From: an uncultured Coriobacteriaceae bacterium | GTDB lineage: Bacteria > Actinomycetota > Coriobacteriia > Coriobacteriales > Atopobiaceae | Assembly (NCBI GenBank): GCA_948439405.1 | Contig: CAOJNB010000009.1 | Span: forward strand, 1 to 58,956 | Direction of reading: 5' to 3' | Length of the DNA stretch: 58,956 nt | Part shown: one piece after another, positions 1 to 9,237 of the stretch | Layout of the letters: each line of letters starts with the position of its first letter | How positions within the stretch are numbered: position 1 is the first letter of the stretch | Made by a program: the position numbers and the translations under genes | The notes under the pieces: generated by a model | Database searches by the model: none | What the model was told of the DNA's origin: nothing | What the model saw: only the letters and a program-made list of their open reading frames with translations

Positions 1-1
1 C

Positions 2-145
2 GGCTTCAAGGGCGACACCGTCCAGGGCGGCACCAAGCCCGCCACCATCGAGACGGGCGCCGTCATCCAGGTGCCGATGTACCTCTCCGCCGGCGAGCGC
101 ATCAAGGTGGACACCCGCGACGGCAAGTTCGTCGGTCGCGTGTAG
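2..145 (+). CDS. efp: Elongation factor P, C-terminal fragment
   Basis: The last 47 codons of EF-P, cut by the window edge. EF-P binds ribosomes stalled at polyproline stretches and promotes peptide-bond formation. The visible part is its C-terminal OB domain, with the family pattern [19 protein letters not shown], then [17 protein letters not shown] and the terminal GKFVGRV. The modified tip of domain I lies outside the window. It ends at TAG 143-145 and is followed by a hairpin, so it probably closes its own transcript rather than reading into the catabolic cassette at 255. Confidence 0.93.
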   Translation, partial: GFKGDTVQGGTKPATIETGAVIQVPMYLSAGERIKVDTRDGKFVGRV

Positions 146-164
146 CCTCGCGCCTACGCCTCGC

Positions 165-185
165 CGCGCGGAGCGCCTCCGCGCG
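165..185 (+). terminator. Terminator-like hairpin after efp
   Basis: A perfect 9-bp GC stem (CGCGCGGAG / CTCCGCGCG) with a 3-nt loop starts 19 bases after the efp stop. It is followed by the AT-leaning TGATAATCAG rather than a clean T-run, so termination strength is uncertain. Confidence 0.5.
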
Positions 186-212
186 TGATAATCAGATGCG
201 TCCGAACCATGC

Positions 213-238
213 AGCCGCCGGGGGACACCCCGGCGGCT
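213..238 (+). other. Strong leader hairpin ahead of the catabolic cassette
   Basis: A perfect 11-bp stem (AGCCGCCGGGG / CCCCGGCGGCT) with a GACA loop ends about five bases before the ribosome binding site of the gene at 255. It has no T-run. It may be a second efp terminator, or a structure in the mRNA leader that limits translation or acts as an attenuator. A GATAAT at 187-192 could be a -10 element for the cassette, but no matching -35 is visible. Confidence 0.4.
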
Positions 239-254
239 CGTTCGAGGGAGACGC

Positions 255-1295
255 ATGAGCACCGTAACCCTGATCGGCTCCGGCCAGATGGCCTCGGCCC
301 TCACCTTCCCGCTGTTCGAGAACGGCCACGAGGTCCGCCTCGTGGGCAGCCCGCTCGACGGCGACGTCATCGCGCGCCTGCGCGAGGACGACTACCACGT
401 GAACCTGCGCCGCACGCTGCACCACGGCGTGCGCTACTACGACGTGGACGCCATGGACGAGGCCCTCGAGGGCGCCGACCTCGTGGTGTGCGGCGTGTCG
501 AGCTTCGGCGTGGACTGGTTCGCCGAGCAGGTCCTGCCCCGCCTGGACGAGGACGTGCCCCTCATCTCGGTCACCAAGGGCATGCTCGACCACGGGGACG
601 GCACGATGGAGGTGTACCCGGACTACTGGAGCCGGCACCTGCCCGAGGGCAGCCGCCTGCGCATCTACGCGATCGGCGGGCCCTGCACGGCGCGCGACCT
701 CGCCGACCACGACCCCTCCTTCGTGGGCTACTGCGGTCCCGACCTCGAGACGCTGCGCTGGATCCGCGAGCGCTTCCAGACGGACTACTACGTGATCAGC
801 CTCACCACCGACGTCGTGGGCCTGGAGTGCGCCGTCGCCCTGAAGAACGGCTACGCGCTGGGCACCGCGCTCGCGATCGGGATGGCCGAGGCCGCCGGCG
901 ACGACGGCGTGGACCACAACAACTCGGTCGCCGCCCTGTTCCAGGAGAGCGTCAAGGAGATGCTCGACCTGCTGCGCATCGTGGGCGGCGGGGTCGACAA
1001 CATCATGTACGCCGCCGGCGACCTCCAGGTGACGGTCGCCGCGGGCCGCAGCCGCACCGTCGGGCTGCTGCTGGGCCGGGGCATGGACATCGACGAGGTC
1101 ATGCGCGAGATGGCCGGCCAGACCCTCGAGGCCGTCGTCATCGCGACGCGCACCGCCCGCGCCGTGCGCGCGCTGGCCGCCCGCGGGGTCGTGGACGCCG
1201 CGGACTTCCCCCTGCTCATGCACGTGGACGAGCTGCTCAACCAGCACGCCTCGCTCGACGTGCCCTGGAGGGCCTTCGAGCGCGAGGACGCCTAG
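255..1295 (+). CDS. NAD(P)-dependent glycerol-3-phosphate dehydrogenase-like protein (GpsA family paralogue)
   Basis: A 346-aa cytosolic dehydrogenase of the GpsA fold. The N-terminal Rossmann motif is GSGQMASAL (GxGxxA rather than the usual GxGxxG). The middle carries GPCTARDLAD. The C-terminal helical domain has the family's active-site lysine in ALKNGYALG, followed by AAGDLQVTV and GRSRTVG, which match GpsA's GD and SRN regions. The start ATG is preceded by GAGGGAG. It is first in a three-gene cassette with a sugar kinase (18-bp gap) and a beta-hydroxyacid dehydrogenase. That context suggests oxidation of a phosphorylated or free polyol in catabolism rather than phospholipid synthesis; this role is inference. 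A housekeeping GpsA role cannot be excluded. Confidence 0.78.
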   Translation: MSTVTLIGSGQMASALTFPLFENGHEVRLVGSPLDGDVIARLREDDYHVNLRRTLHHGVRYYDVDAMDEALEGADLVVCGVSSFGVDWFAEQVLPRLDEDVPLISVTKGMLDHGDGTMEVYPDYWSRHLPEGSRLRIYAIGGPCTARDLADHDPSFVGYCGPDLETLRWIRERFQTDYYVISLTTDVVGLECAVALKNGYALGTALAIGMAEAAGDDGVDHNNSVAALFQESVKEMLDLLRIVGGGVDNIMYAAGDLQVTVAAGRSRTVGLLLGRGMDIDEVMREMAGQTLEAVVIATRTARAVRALAARGVVDAADFPLLMHVDELLNQHASLDVPWRAFEREDA

Positions 1296-1313
1296 CGCGG
1301 GAGGGGAGGCGCC

Positions 1314-2819
1314 ATGGGCCGCTACATCGGCATGGACCTGGGGACCTCGAGCCTCAAGTGCGTCCTCTACGACGAGGACGGCGCCGAGCTCGCCCAGGCG
1401 ACGGGGGAGTACCCCGTCCACCAGCCGCACAACGGATGGTCGGAGCAGGAGCCCGACGACTGGTACGCCGCGGCGACGCGCTGCGTGCGCCAGGTGGTCG
1501 CGGCCTCCGGCACGCGGGCCGCGGACGTCGCCGGCATCGGCGTGTCCGGCCAGATGATGGGCCTCGTGTGCCTCGGGGCCGACGGCCGCCCGCTGCGCCG
1601 CGCGATCCTGTGGAACGACGCGCGCACCACCGCCGCGTGCGAGCGCGTGCGCGAGGCCGTGGGCGACGGGCTGTTCCGCCTGCGCTCCTGCACGCCGGCG
1701 CGCCCCGGGCTCACCGCCGCGAAGATTCGCTGGGTCATGGACGAGCAGCCCGGGGTGTGGGAGGCGACCCGCCACGTGCTGCTGCCGAAGGACTACCTGC
1801 GCTACCGGCTCACCGGCGAGCTCGCGACCGACGTCTCGGACGCCTCGGCCACCCAGCTGCTCGACGTCGCCGGCCGCCGCTGGGCGTGGGACGTCGTGGA
1901 CGCGATGGGGATGGACCGCTCGCTGCTGCCGCGCGTCCTCGAGTCCCAGGAGGCCGCGGGAGGGCTCGCCGCCGTCGCCGCCGCCGACCTCGGCCTCGAG
2001 CCGGGGTGCCCCGTGGTCGCGGGCGCCTCGGACAACGCGAGCGCCGGCGTGGGCACGGGCGTCGTGGTGCCGGGCTCCGCGATGACGACGATCGGGACGA
2101 GCGGGACCGTCTTCGCCTTCTCCGAGCGCCCCGCGGCGGACCCGCGCGACACCGTCTACACCTGCTGCATGCCGGTGCCGGGCGCCTGGCACCACATGGG
2201 CTCGGCCAACTCCGCCGGCGCCTCGCTGCGCTGGTGGCGCGACAACTACTACCCGGACGACCGCGAGTACGAGGCGATCAACGCCGACGCCGGGACGTCC
2301 CCGGCCGGCTCCCGCCGCTTGCTCTACCTGCCCTACCTCAACGGCGAGCAGTCGCCCCACTTCAACCTGGACTGCCGCGGCGCCTTCGTGGGCCTCGCCC
2401 AGCTCCACACTAGGGCCGACATGACGCGCGCCGTCATGGAGGGGGCCACCTTCGCCCTGCGCGACATCCTCGCGGGCATCCGGGGCTGCGGGGTCGAGCC
2501 GCGCGAGATGCGCATGTGCGGCGGCGGCTCGAAGAGCGAGCTGTGGCGCCAGATGATGGCCGACGTCTTCGGCATCCCCGTGGTCGTGCCGGAGGGCAGC
2601 TCCGAGAACGCCTGCGCGCTGGGCGCCGCCATCCTCGCGATGGTGGGGACGGGCGCCTACGCGAGCGTGCCGGAGGCGTGTGGGCGCATCGTGCAGATGG
2701 CCCCGGGAGCCTACGAGCCGGACCCCGATAACATGACAATGTATGACAAAGTCTACGAGCAGTTCGACGCGCTCTACCCGCGCCTCGTCGACAGCTTCAG
2801 GGACATCCTCGCGCTCTAG
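1314..2819 (+). CDS. FGGY-family carbohydrate kinase, xylulokinase-like
   Basis: A 501-aa kinase of usual xylulokinase length. It phosphorylates a ketose or polyol with ATP. FGGY motifs run in order: MDLGTSSLKCVLYDEDG (first phosphate loop), GWSEQEPDDWY, VSGQMMGLV, ILWNDART, then LPKDYLRYRLTGE. The C-terminal half has AGASDNASAGVGTG and TTIGTSGTVFAF (second phosphate loop), and finally MCGGGSKSELWRQMMADVFG, the family signature near the C-terminus. The start ATG follows GGGAGGGGAGG. It is the middle gene of the cassette. Family resemblance points to D-xylulose, but the dehydrogenase partners are not those of a xylose operon (no xylA), so another ketose or a tetritol is possible. Substrate is unproven. 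Confidence 0.88.
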   Translation: MGRYIGMDLGTSSLKCVLYDEDGAELAQATGEYPVHQPHNGWSEQEPDDWYAAATRCVRQVVAASGTRAADVAGIGVSGQMMGLVCLGADGRPLRRAILWNDARTTAACERVREAVGDGLFRLRSCTPARPGLTAAKIRWVMDEQPGVWEATRHVLLPKDYLRYRLTGELATDVSDASATQLLDVAGRRWAWDVVDAMGMDRSLLPRVLESQEAAGGLAAVAAADLGLEPGCPVVAGASDNASAGVGTGVVVPGSAMTTIGTSGTVFAFSERPAADPRDTVYTCCMPVPGAWHHMGSANSAGASLRWWRDNYYPDDREYEAINADAGTSPAGSRRLLYLPYLNGEQSPHFNLDCRGAFVGLAQLHTRADMTRAVMEGATFALRDILAGIRGCGVEPREMRMCGGGSKSELWRQMMADVFGIPVVVPEGSSENACALGAAILAMVGTGAYASVPEACGRIVQMAPGAYEPDPDNMTMYDKVYEQFDALYPRLVDSFRDILAL

Positions 2820-2845
2820 CGCGGGCTGACAGGAAGGAGCACGGC

Positions 2846-3721
2846 ATGTACAAGGTCGGATTCATCGGGCTCGGCGCGATGGGCAGGGGCATCTGCCACA
2901 ACATCATCGAGGCCGGCAACGAGGTCAGGGTCTTCGACCTCTCCCAGGAGGCCATGGACCTCTTCGCGGGGCAGGCAACCCCGTGCGCGAGCGCGGCCGA
3001 GGCCGCCGAGGGCGCCGAGGTCGTCTTCATGTCGCTGCCCAACTCGCGGATCGTCGAGGCGACGGTCGACGAGCTGATCGCCCAGGGCGTCGAGGGCACC
3101 CTCGTGGTCGACCTCTCGACCTCCGACCCCACCTCCACCCGCGCGCTGCACGACCGCCTCGTCGAGGCCGGCGGCAACCTGGTCGACTCGCCGCTCATGG
3201 CGGCGCCCGAGGACGCCTGGAACAAGGAGTCCAACATCTTCGTCGGCGGCGACAAGGAGGTCGTCGACGCCCACGCGGACCTCTTCGACATGTACAGCTG
3301 CCACTGGGACTACGCCGGCCCCAGCGGCAACGGCCACCTCGTCAAGCTCGCCCAGAACTGGGCGGGGCTCGGCCAGGCGTTCATGTACGCCCAGATCTTC
3401 CCGGTCATCCAGAAGTACGGCATCGAGCCCGACGTGCTGTTCAAGCTCATGAAGAACCCGACGTTCGACAACTGGTTCTTCGACTTCTACGGCCACAAGT
3501 ACGTCGAGAAGAACTACCGCATGGACTTCTCGCTCGACCTCGCGCTCAAGGACTTCATGTACATCAAGAAGCTCTCCGACGAGCTGAACATCCCCGGTTT
3601 CATGGTCGACGGCGCAATCGACCTGTGCCGCGTGACGCTCAAGGAGGCCGCCGAGGTCGGCAAGGGCAAGGTGGACTGCAGCTCGGTCGCCGACACGATG
3701 TACCGCTACTGCGAGGACTAG
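2846..3721 (+). CDS. NAD(P)-dependent beta-hydroxyacid dehydrogenase (3-hydroxyisobutyrate dehydrogenase family)
   Basis: A 291-aa protein of standard length for the beta-hydroxyacid dehydrogenase family. The dinucleotide-binding motif is GFIGLGAMGRGI at the N-terminus. The strand-loop MSLPNSRIVE and the DLSTSDPTST segment follow. The presumed catalytic lysine is in GNGHLVKLAQNW. The substrate-binding segment normally written DAPVSGG is here DSPLMAAPEDAW, lacking the Ser-Gly-Gly core, so the substrate is probably not a classical hydroxyisobutyrate or tartronate. AGGAAGGAG precedes the start. It closes the cassette begun at 255, and two hairpins follow the stop. Confidence 0.85.
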   Translation: MYKVGFIGLGAMGRGICHNIIEAGNEVRVFDLSQEAMDLFAGQATPCASAAEAAEGAEVVFMSLPNSRIVEATVDELIAQGVEGTLVVDLSTSDPTSTRALHDRLVEAGGNLVDSPLMAAPEDAWNKESNIFVGGDKEVVDAHADLFDMYSCHWDYAGPSGNGHLVKLAQNWAGLGQAFMYAQIFPVIQKYGIEPDVLFKLMKNPTFDNWFFDFYGHKYVEKNYRMDFSLDLALKDFMYIKKLSDELNIPGFMVDGAIDLCRVTLKEAAEVGKGKVDCSSVADTMYRYCED

Positions 3722-3732
3722 CCCTCCCGCAG

Positions 3733-3795
3733 GGGCCGCGAGCGGCCCGCATCGACCGGAACCAGGACGGGGACGCGACCTTCGCGCCCCCGTCC
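3733..3795 (+). terminator. Two consecutive hairpins ending the catabolic cassette
   Basis: The first stem is GGGCCGC / GCGGCCC (3733-3748) with a 2-nt loop. The second, longer stem at 3765-3795 pairs GGACGGGG with CCCCGTCC and, after one A-C mismatch, CGCGA with TCGCG around a CCT loop. Neither has a T-run, as is common for hairpin terminators in very GC-rich genomes. Confidence 0.55.
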
Positions 3796-3848
3796 GTTGC
3801 GTTCGCCGCACCGTTGGGGAAGAATCGTGTGGTCGCGCGCTCCGCTCA

Positions 3849-3854
3849 TATAAG
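3849..3854 (+). promoter_or_regulatory. Possible -10 element for the carboxylase operon
   Basis: TATAAG lies in the only AT-rich patch between the cassette terminator and the carboxylase start at 3927. No convincing -35 is seen 16-18 bases upstream. The position fits a transcript starting near 3861 with a leader of about 65 bases. Confidence 0.3.
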
Positions 3855-3926
3855 GTGACTGAATCCGGGTACATCACCACGCAGGCGCCTTCCGGCGACG
3901 CTTCCGGCAATCCGACAGGGGGAGAC

Positions 3927-5822
3927 ATGGCAGAGTCACGCCTTCGCATCATGGACCTCACCATCCGCGACGGCCAGCAGTCGCTGTGGGCCACGCGCAT
4001 GTCGATCGGCGACATGATCCCGATCCTGCCCGTCATGGACGACGTGGGCTACTGGGCAATCGAGGCGTGGGGCGGGGCGACCTTCGACACTTGCATGCGC
4101 TTCCTCGACGAGAACCCCTGGGAGCGCCTGCGCCAGATCAAGTCGCTCATGCCCAAGACGAAGCTGGCCATGCTCGTGCGCGGCCAGAACCTCGTGGGCT
4201 ACCGCCACTACTCGACCGACATCGTCAACCACTTCATCGACGCCGCGCACCGCAACGGCATCGAGGTCTTCCGCGTGTTCGACGCGCTGAACGACATCGA
4301 CAACATGCGCGACTCGTGCCTGGCCGTGAAGCGCGCCGGCGCCCACCTCGAGCCGGCCATCTCCTACACGACCTCGCCGGTCCACACGCTCGACTCCTAC
4401 GTCGACTACGCCTGCCAGCTCAAGGAGCTCGGCGCCGACACCCTGTGCATCAAGGACATGGCGGGCCTCCTCACCCCGTACCGCACCGAGCGCCTCGTCC
4501 GCGCGCTCGAGGAGGCCACGGGCCTGCCCATCCACCTGCACTGCCACTACGCCGGCGGCATGGCGATCGCCAACTACATCAAGGCCGCCGAGGCCGGCGC
4601 CGCCATCGTGGACACCGACGCGACGCCGCTGGCCTTCGGCACGGCGCACCCGGCCGTCGAGACCATCGTCGCCGCCTTCAAGGAGAGCCCGCGCGACACC
4701 GGCCTCAACCTCGACACCCTGTTCGAGATCTCGAACTACTGGGAGGAGGTCCGCAAGCGCGGACACTACCGCTCCGGCACCTCCACCCTCATGGACGTCC
4801 AGGTGTTCCGCCACCAGGTCCCCGGCGGCATGATGAGCAACCTCATCAGCCAGCTCGAGGGCCAGCACGCCATCGACCGCCTCGACGACGTGGTCGAGGA
4901 GATCCCGCGCGTCCGCGCCGAGGTCGGCTACCCGCCGCTGGTGACGCCGACCTCCCAGATCGTGGGCACCCAGGCCGTCATGAACGTGATCACCGGCCGC
5001 CGCTGGAGCCTCGTGTCCAAGGAGATGCGCGACTACCTGATGGGCTTCTACGGCAAGGCGCCCGCGCCGATCAACCCCAAGGTCCTCGACAAGGTGTTCG
5101 ACACCCACGACCCCGACGAGATCAAGTGGCTCGCCCAGGACGAGGGCGCCCAGACCTACGAGGAGGCGAAGGCCGAGATCGGCGGCCTCGCCAAGAGCGA
5201 GGAGGAGGTGCTCATGTACGCCATGTTCCCGCAGACGGCTGAGACCTTCCTCTCCAAGCACCCATCCAACGACTCCGTCGACTTCCTGAACGAGGACGAG
5301 CTGGCCCAGACGAAGGAGGACACGTACGTGGACATGAACCAGATTCGCGAGCTCATTCGCACCGTCGAGGAGAGCTCCATCGGCGAGATCACCATCAAGG
5401 AGGCCGGCCAGGAGATCAACGTCCGCAAGCCGACCATGGGCGCGATCGCCGACGTGTCCGCCGCGCCCGAGACCCCGGGCGTGCCCACGGCCACCGCGAC
5501 CCCGGTCGCCCAGCCCGAGCCCGCCGCCCCGGACGCCTCCGCGCACCCCGGCTGCATCCCCGTCCCCAGCCCGATCGTCGGCACCTTCTACGCCGCGCCG
5601 AGCCCGGACGACGACCCGTTCGTGGCCGTGGGCGACGAGGTGACCGCCGGCCAGACGCTGTGCATCGTCGAGGCGATGAAGCTCATGAACGAGATCCCCT
5701 CGCCCGAGATGGGCACCGTCCGCGAGGTCTGCGTGAAGGACGGCGACCCCGTCGAGTACGGCCAGACGCTCGTCTGGCTGGAGACCAAGACCACCGAGGG
5801 CCAGGCCGGCTTCACCGCCTAG
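3927..5822 (+). CDS. Pyruvate carboxylase-type carboxyltransferase fused to a biotin carboxyl carrier domain (PycB/OadA-like)
   Basis: 631 aa. Residues 8-20 carry the carboxyltransferase signature (DLTIRDGQQSL). CIKDMAGLL places the carbamylated lysine at K176, and HLHCHYAGG gives the metal-binding histidines (H205, H207). The C-terminus carries the biotin motif EAMKLMNEI with biotinyl lysine K585. The carrier is AccB-like: the segment NQIRELIRTVEESSIGE resembles the AccB N-terminus, and SPIVGTFYAAPSPDDDPF has the protruding-thumb insertion of acetyl-CoA carboxylase BCCPs. With the separate biotin carboxylase 42 bases downstream, the likely reaction is pyruvate + HCO3- + ATP to oxaloacetate. 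An oxaloacetate decarboxylase alpha subunit is less likely because no membrane beta subunit is near. ATG 3927 is chosen for its AGGGGGAG site; an in-frame GTG at 3855 lacks one. Confidence 0.85.
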   Translation: MAESRLRIMDLTIRDGQQSLWATRMSIGDMIPILPVMDDVGYWAIEAWGGATFDTCMRFLDENPWERLRQIKSLMPKTKLAMLVRGQNLVGYRHYSTDIVNHFIDAAHRNGIEVFRVFDALNDIDNMRDSCLAVKRAGAHLEPAISYTTSPVHTLDSYVDYACQLKELGADTLCIKDMAGLLTPYRTERLVRALEEATGLPIHLHCHYAGGMAIANYIKAAEAGAAIVDTDATPLAFGTAHPAVETIVAAFKESPRDTGLNLDTLFEISNYWEEVRKRGHYRSGTSTLMDVQVFRHQVPGGMMSNLISQLEGQHAIDRLDDVVEEIPRVRAEVGYPPLVTPTSQIVGTQAVMNVITGRRWSLVSKEMRDYLMGFYGKAPAPINPKVLDKVFDTHDPDEIKWLAQDEGAQTYEEAKAEIGGLAKSEEEVLMYAMFPQTAETFLSKHPSNDSVDFLNEDELAQTKEDTYVDMNQIRELIRTVEESSIGEITIKEAGQEINVRKPTMGAIADVSAAPETPGVPTATATPVAQPEPAAPDASAHPGCIPVPSPIVGTFYAAPSPDDDPFVAVGDEVTAGQTLCIVEAMKLMNEIPSPEMGTVREVCVKDGDPVEYGQTLVWLETKTTEGQAGFTA

Positions 5823-5864
5823 CGCGGCGGGCAGGGACACGGGCCACGAGGCTGAGGGGGAGCC

Positions 5865-7220
<1,356 letters not shown>

Positions 7221-7271
7221 CGAAGCGCTAGCATGGGAACGATACCCGTGCAGGACCGAAAGGACGTCCCC

Positions 7272-7637
7272 ATGGATGAGAAGGAGATCTTCGTCGCCGG
7301 CATCGGCGTGTCGCGCGCGATCTTCGCCGACATCGCGACGGAGGCCGCCGAGGCCCTCGACGGCGTGGCCCGCGTGGGCTCCGGCGACATCACGTCGAGC
7401 CTGATCAACGTGTTCACCCGCACCTCCGAGCAGGGGGAGTGCCCCGTCGAGGTCGAGGCCACGGGGGACGACTCCGTCGAGCTCACCGTCCACCTCTCCG
7501 TGTTCTTCGGCTACCCGTTCACGGCCCTCGCCGCCCAGGTGCGCGAGGCCGTGGCCGCCGCCGTCCGCGACCAGGTGGGCTGCGACGTCTCCGCCGTGAA
7601 CGTGTGCATCGACGAGCTCGTCTTCCCCAAGGAGTAG
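7272..7637 (+). CDS. Asp23/Gls24 family envelope-stress-related protein
   Basis: A 121-aa protein resembling the Asp23/Gls24 family. Family features are the short VGSGDITSSL segment, a central VELTVHLSVFFGYPF strand region, and REAVAAAVRDQVGCDVSAVNVCIDELVF, where the pattern V.VN..V..L marks the family C-terminus. It has no membrane segment or signal peptide. The family is linked to cell-envelope stress and alkaline tolerance in Gram-positives, but its biochemical role is unknown. ATG 7272, preceded by AAAGGACG, is preferred over an in-frame ATG at 7233. The stop is 3 bases before nusB, and the accC-asp23-nusB order suggests one operon. Confidence 0.85.
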   Translation: MDEKEIFVAGIGVSRAIFADIATEAAEALDGVARVGSGDITSSLINVFTRTSEQGECPVEVEATGDDSVELTVHLSVFFGYPFTALAAQVREAVAAAVRDQVGCDVSAVNVCIDELVFPKE

Positions 7638-7640
7638 CCC

Positions 7641-8150
7641 TTGCCCCGCCAACGCTTCAGCGGGCGCACGCTCGCCCGCTCCCAGGCCCTGCAGCTGATG
7701 TTCCAGGCCGAGGCCTGCGGCCGCGACGTGGCCGCGGTCCTGGGCGACGACTACCTGCTCTCCGACGGCCCGCTCGACGAGCACGCCCGCACCCTGGCGC
7801 TGGGCGCCGGCGCGATGCGCGACCGTCTCGACGCCGTGATTGCCGCGTCGTCGCGCAACTGGTCCGTCTCGCGCATGCCCGCGGCCGACCGCTGCCTGCT
7901 GCGCATCGCCGTCTACGAGATGCTCGCCGTCGACTCCGTGCCCGTGCGGGTCACGATCGACGAGGCGGTCGAGCTCGCCAAGTCCTACGGCACCGACGAC
8001 TCGCCGGCCTTCGTCAACGGCGTGCTCGGCGACGTCGCCGCCCGCCTGGGGCGCGGCGAGGACCTGCTGGCCGAGGCGGCGCGCGCCACGCGCGAGCGCG
8101 ACGAGGCCCGCGGCGACGGCGAGGACGAGGAGGACGGCACCGATGGCTGA
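7641..8150 (+). CDS. nusB: Transcription antitermination factor NusB
   Basis: A 169-aa all-helical RNA-binding protein that, with NusE (S10), binds boxA RNA and supports rRNA transcription antitermination. Recognisable segments are RTLARSQALQLMFQAEA at the N-terminus, then ADRCLLRIAVYEML, VRVTIDEAVELAKSYG and SPAFVNGVLGDVA. The C-terminal tail after about residue 140 is long, charged and acidic (GEDEEDGTDG). The start codon is TTG, three bases after the asp23 stop; no ATG or GTG lies near it in frame. Its last 8 bases overlap xseB. Confidence 0.93.
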   Translation: MPRQRFSGRTLARSQALQLMFQAEACGRDVAAVLGDDYLLSDGPLDEHARTLALGAGAMRDRLDAVIAASSRNWSVSRMPAADRCLLRIAVYEMLAVDSVPVRVTIDEAVELAKSYGTDDSPAFVNGVLGDVAARLGRGEDLLAEAARATRERDEARGDGEDEEDGTDG

Positions 8151-8394
8151 GCTGCCCGACGGCGCCCTGGGCACCTACGACGAGATCTGCGAGCGCCTCG
8201 ACGAGATCGTGGCCGACGTGCGCAGCAAGGACACCTCCCTCGAGCGCTCGCTCGACCTCTTCGACGAGGCCATCGAGCTCGGCAGCCGCGCCGTCGAGAT
8301 GGTCGACCGCATCGACTACTCCGAGTCCGGCGACGGGGCCCCCGAGGCCGAGGCCGGCGAGGACGGCGGGGTCCCGGCGGGCGAGGGCGCCTAG
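8143..8394 (+). CDS. xseB: Exodeoxyribonuclease VII small subunit
   Basis: An 83-aa helical protein with the XseB pattern YDEICERLDEIVADV followed by SLERSLDLFDEAIELGSRAVEMV. About 25 acidic, low-complexity residues complete the C-terminus. XseB caps the large XseA subunit of exonuclease VII, which degrades single-stranded DNA from both ends. The ATG lies inside the end of nusB (ATGGCTGA, 8-base overlap), implying translational coupling. The large-subunit gene, usually adjacent, is not in this window. Confidence 0.85.
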   Translation: MAELPDGALGTYDEICERLDEIVADVRSKDTSLERSLDLFDEAIELGSRAVEMVDRIDYSESGDGAPEAEAGEDGGVPAGEGA

Positions 8395-8397
8395 CCC

Positions 8398-9171
8398 GTG
8401 CGCCGCCGCCTGGACGCCGAGCTCGTCGAGCAGGGGCTCTTCGCGGACCGCGACGCGGCCGCCCGCGCCGTGATGGTGGGAGAGGTCTCCACCTCGGACC
8501 GCCGCCTCGAGCACCCCGGCGAGCAGGTGCGCCCCGGGATCCCGCTGCACGTGCGTGGGAGGGCCAGCTACGTGAGCCGCGGCGGGCTCAAGCTGGAGCG
8601 CGGCCTCGAGCGGCTGGGCTGCGACCCGGCGGGTCTCGCCTGCCTGGACGTGGGCTGCTCGACGGGCGGGTTCACGGACTGCCTGCTGCGCCACGGCGCG
8701 GCGAGCGTCACCGCCGTGGACGTGGGCTACGCCCAGTTCGACTACGCGTTGCGCCGCGACCCGCGCGTGGAGCTGCTCGAGCGCACGAACGTGCGCGACC
8801 TCGACGTCCCCGGGCGCCACGCCACCTTCGACCTCGCCGTCTGCGACGTCTCCTTCACCTCCGCGGCCGGCCTCGCGCCCTGCGTCGCGCGCCTGCTGCG
8901 CGCCGACGGGGCCTTCCTCGTGCTCGTGAAGCCCCAGTTCGAGTGCGCGCGCGACGAGGTGGGCCCGGGAGGGGTCGTGCGCGACGCGCGCGCCCGGGCG
9001 GCCGCGATCGGGCGCGTGGCGGATGCCTGCGAGCGCTCCGGCCTCGCCCCGCAGGCCTGCTGCCCCAGCCCCATCACCGGCGCCAAGGGCAACCACGAGT
9101 ACCTGCTGCTCGCCCGCGCGGGCTCGCCCGCGCGCCCGCTCGACGCGCTCGCCTGCGCCGAGGCCGGCTGA
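8398..9171 (+). CDS. tlyA: TlyA family rRNA (cytidine-2'-O)-methyltransferase
   Basis: 257 aa: an N-terminal S4 RNA-binding domain (residues 1-60, RRRLDAELVEQGLFADRDAA through YVSRGGLKLERGL) and a FtsJ-like methyltransferase domain with the SAM motif LDVGCSTGGFTDCLL. Further motifs are AVDVGYAQFDYALR, CDVSFTSA and VLVKPQFE, then GAKGNHEYLL at the end. In mycobacteria TlyA methylates 16S and 23S rRNA and its loss gives capreomycin resistance. The start is GTG, 4 bases after xseB. Confidence 0.93.
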   Translation: MRRRLDAELVEQGLFADRDAAARAVMVGEVSTSDRRLEHPGEQVRPGIPLHVRGRASYVSRGGLKLERGLERLGCDPAGLACLDVGCSTGGFTDCLLRHGAASVTAVDVGYAQFDYALRRDPRVELLERTNVRDLDVPGRHATFDLAVCDVSFTSAAGLAPCVARLLRADGAFLVLVKPQFECARDEVGPGGVVRDARARAAAIGRVADACERSGLAPQACCPSPITGAKGNHEYLLLARAGSPARPLDALACAEAG

Positions 9172-9178
9172 CGGCCGG

Positions 9179-9187
9179 TGATAGAAT
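9179..9187 (+). promoter_or_regulatory. Extended -10 promoter element ahead of nadK
   Basis: TGATAGAAT gives a TGn extension plus a TAGAAT hexamer in the 66-base gap between tlyA and nadK, about 50 bases before the nadK start. No clear -35 is seen. Confidence 0.4.
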
Positions 9188-9237
9188 CGCAGCGTGTGAC
9201 CCAGCCCGCCGCGCACCCGATACGGAGATGATGGCCG

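Noticed and set aside
185..2413. A 742-residue open frame on the plus strand and similar giant frames on the minus strand (for example 3936-8174, 20871-24107, 52766-55735)
   Set aside because: Long open frames arise by chance opposite or out of phase with GC-rich genes. They are Arg/Ala/Gly/Pro- or His/Val-rich, lack motifs, and cover recognised proteins in the true frame.
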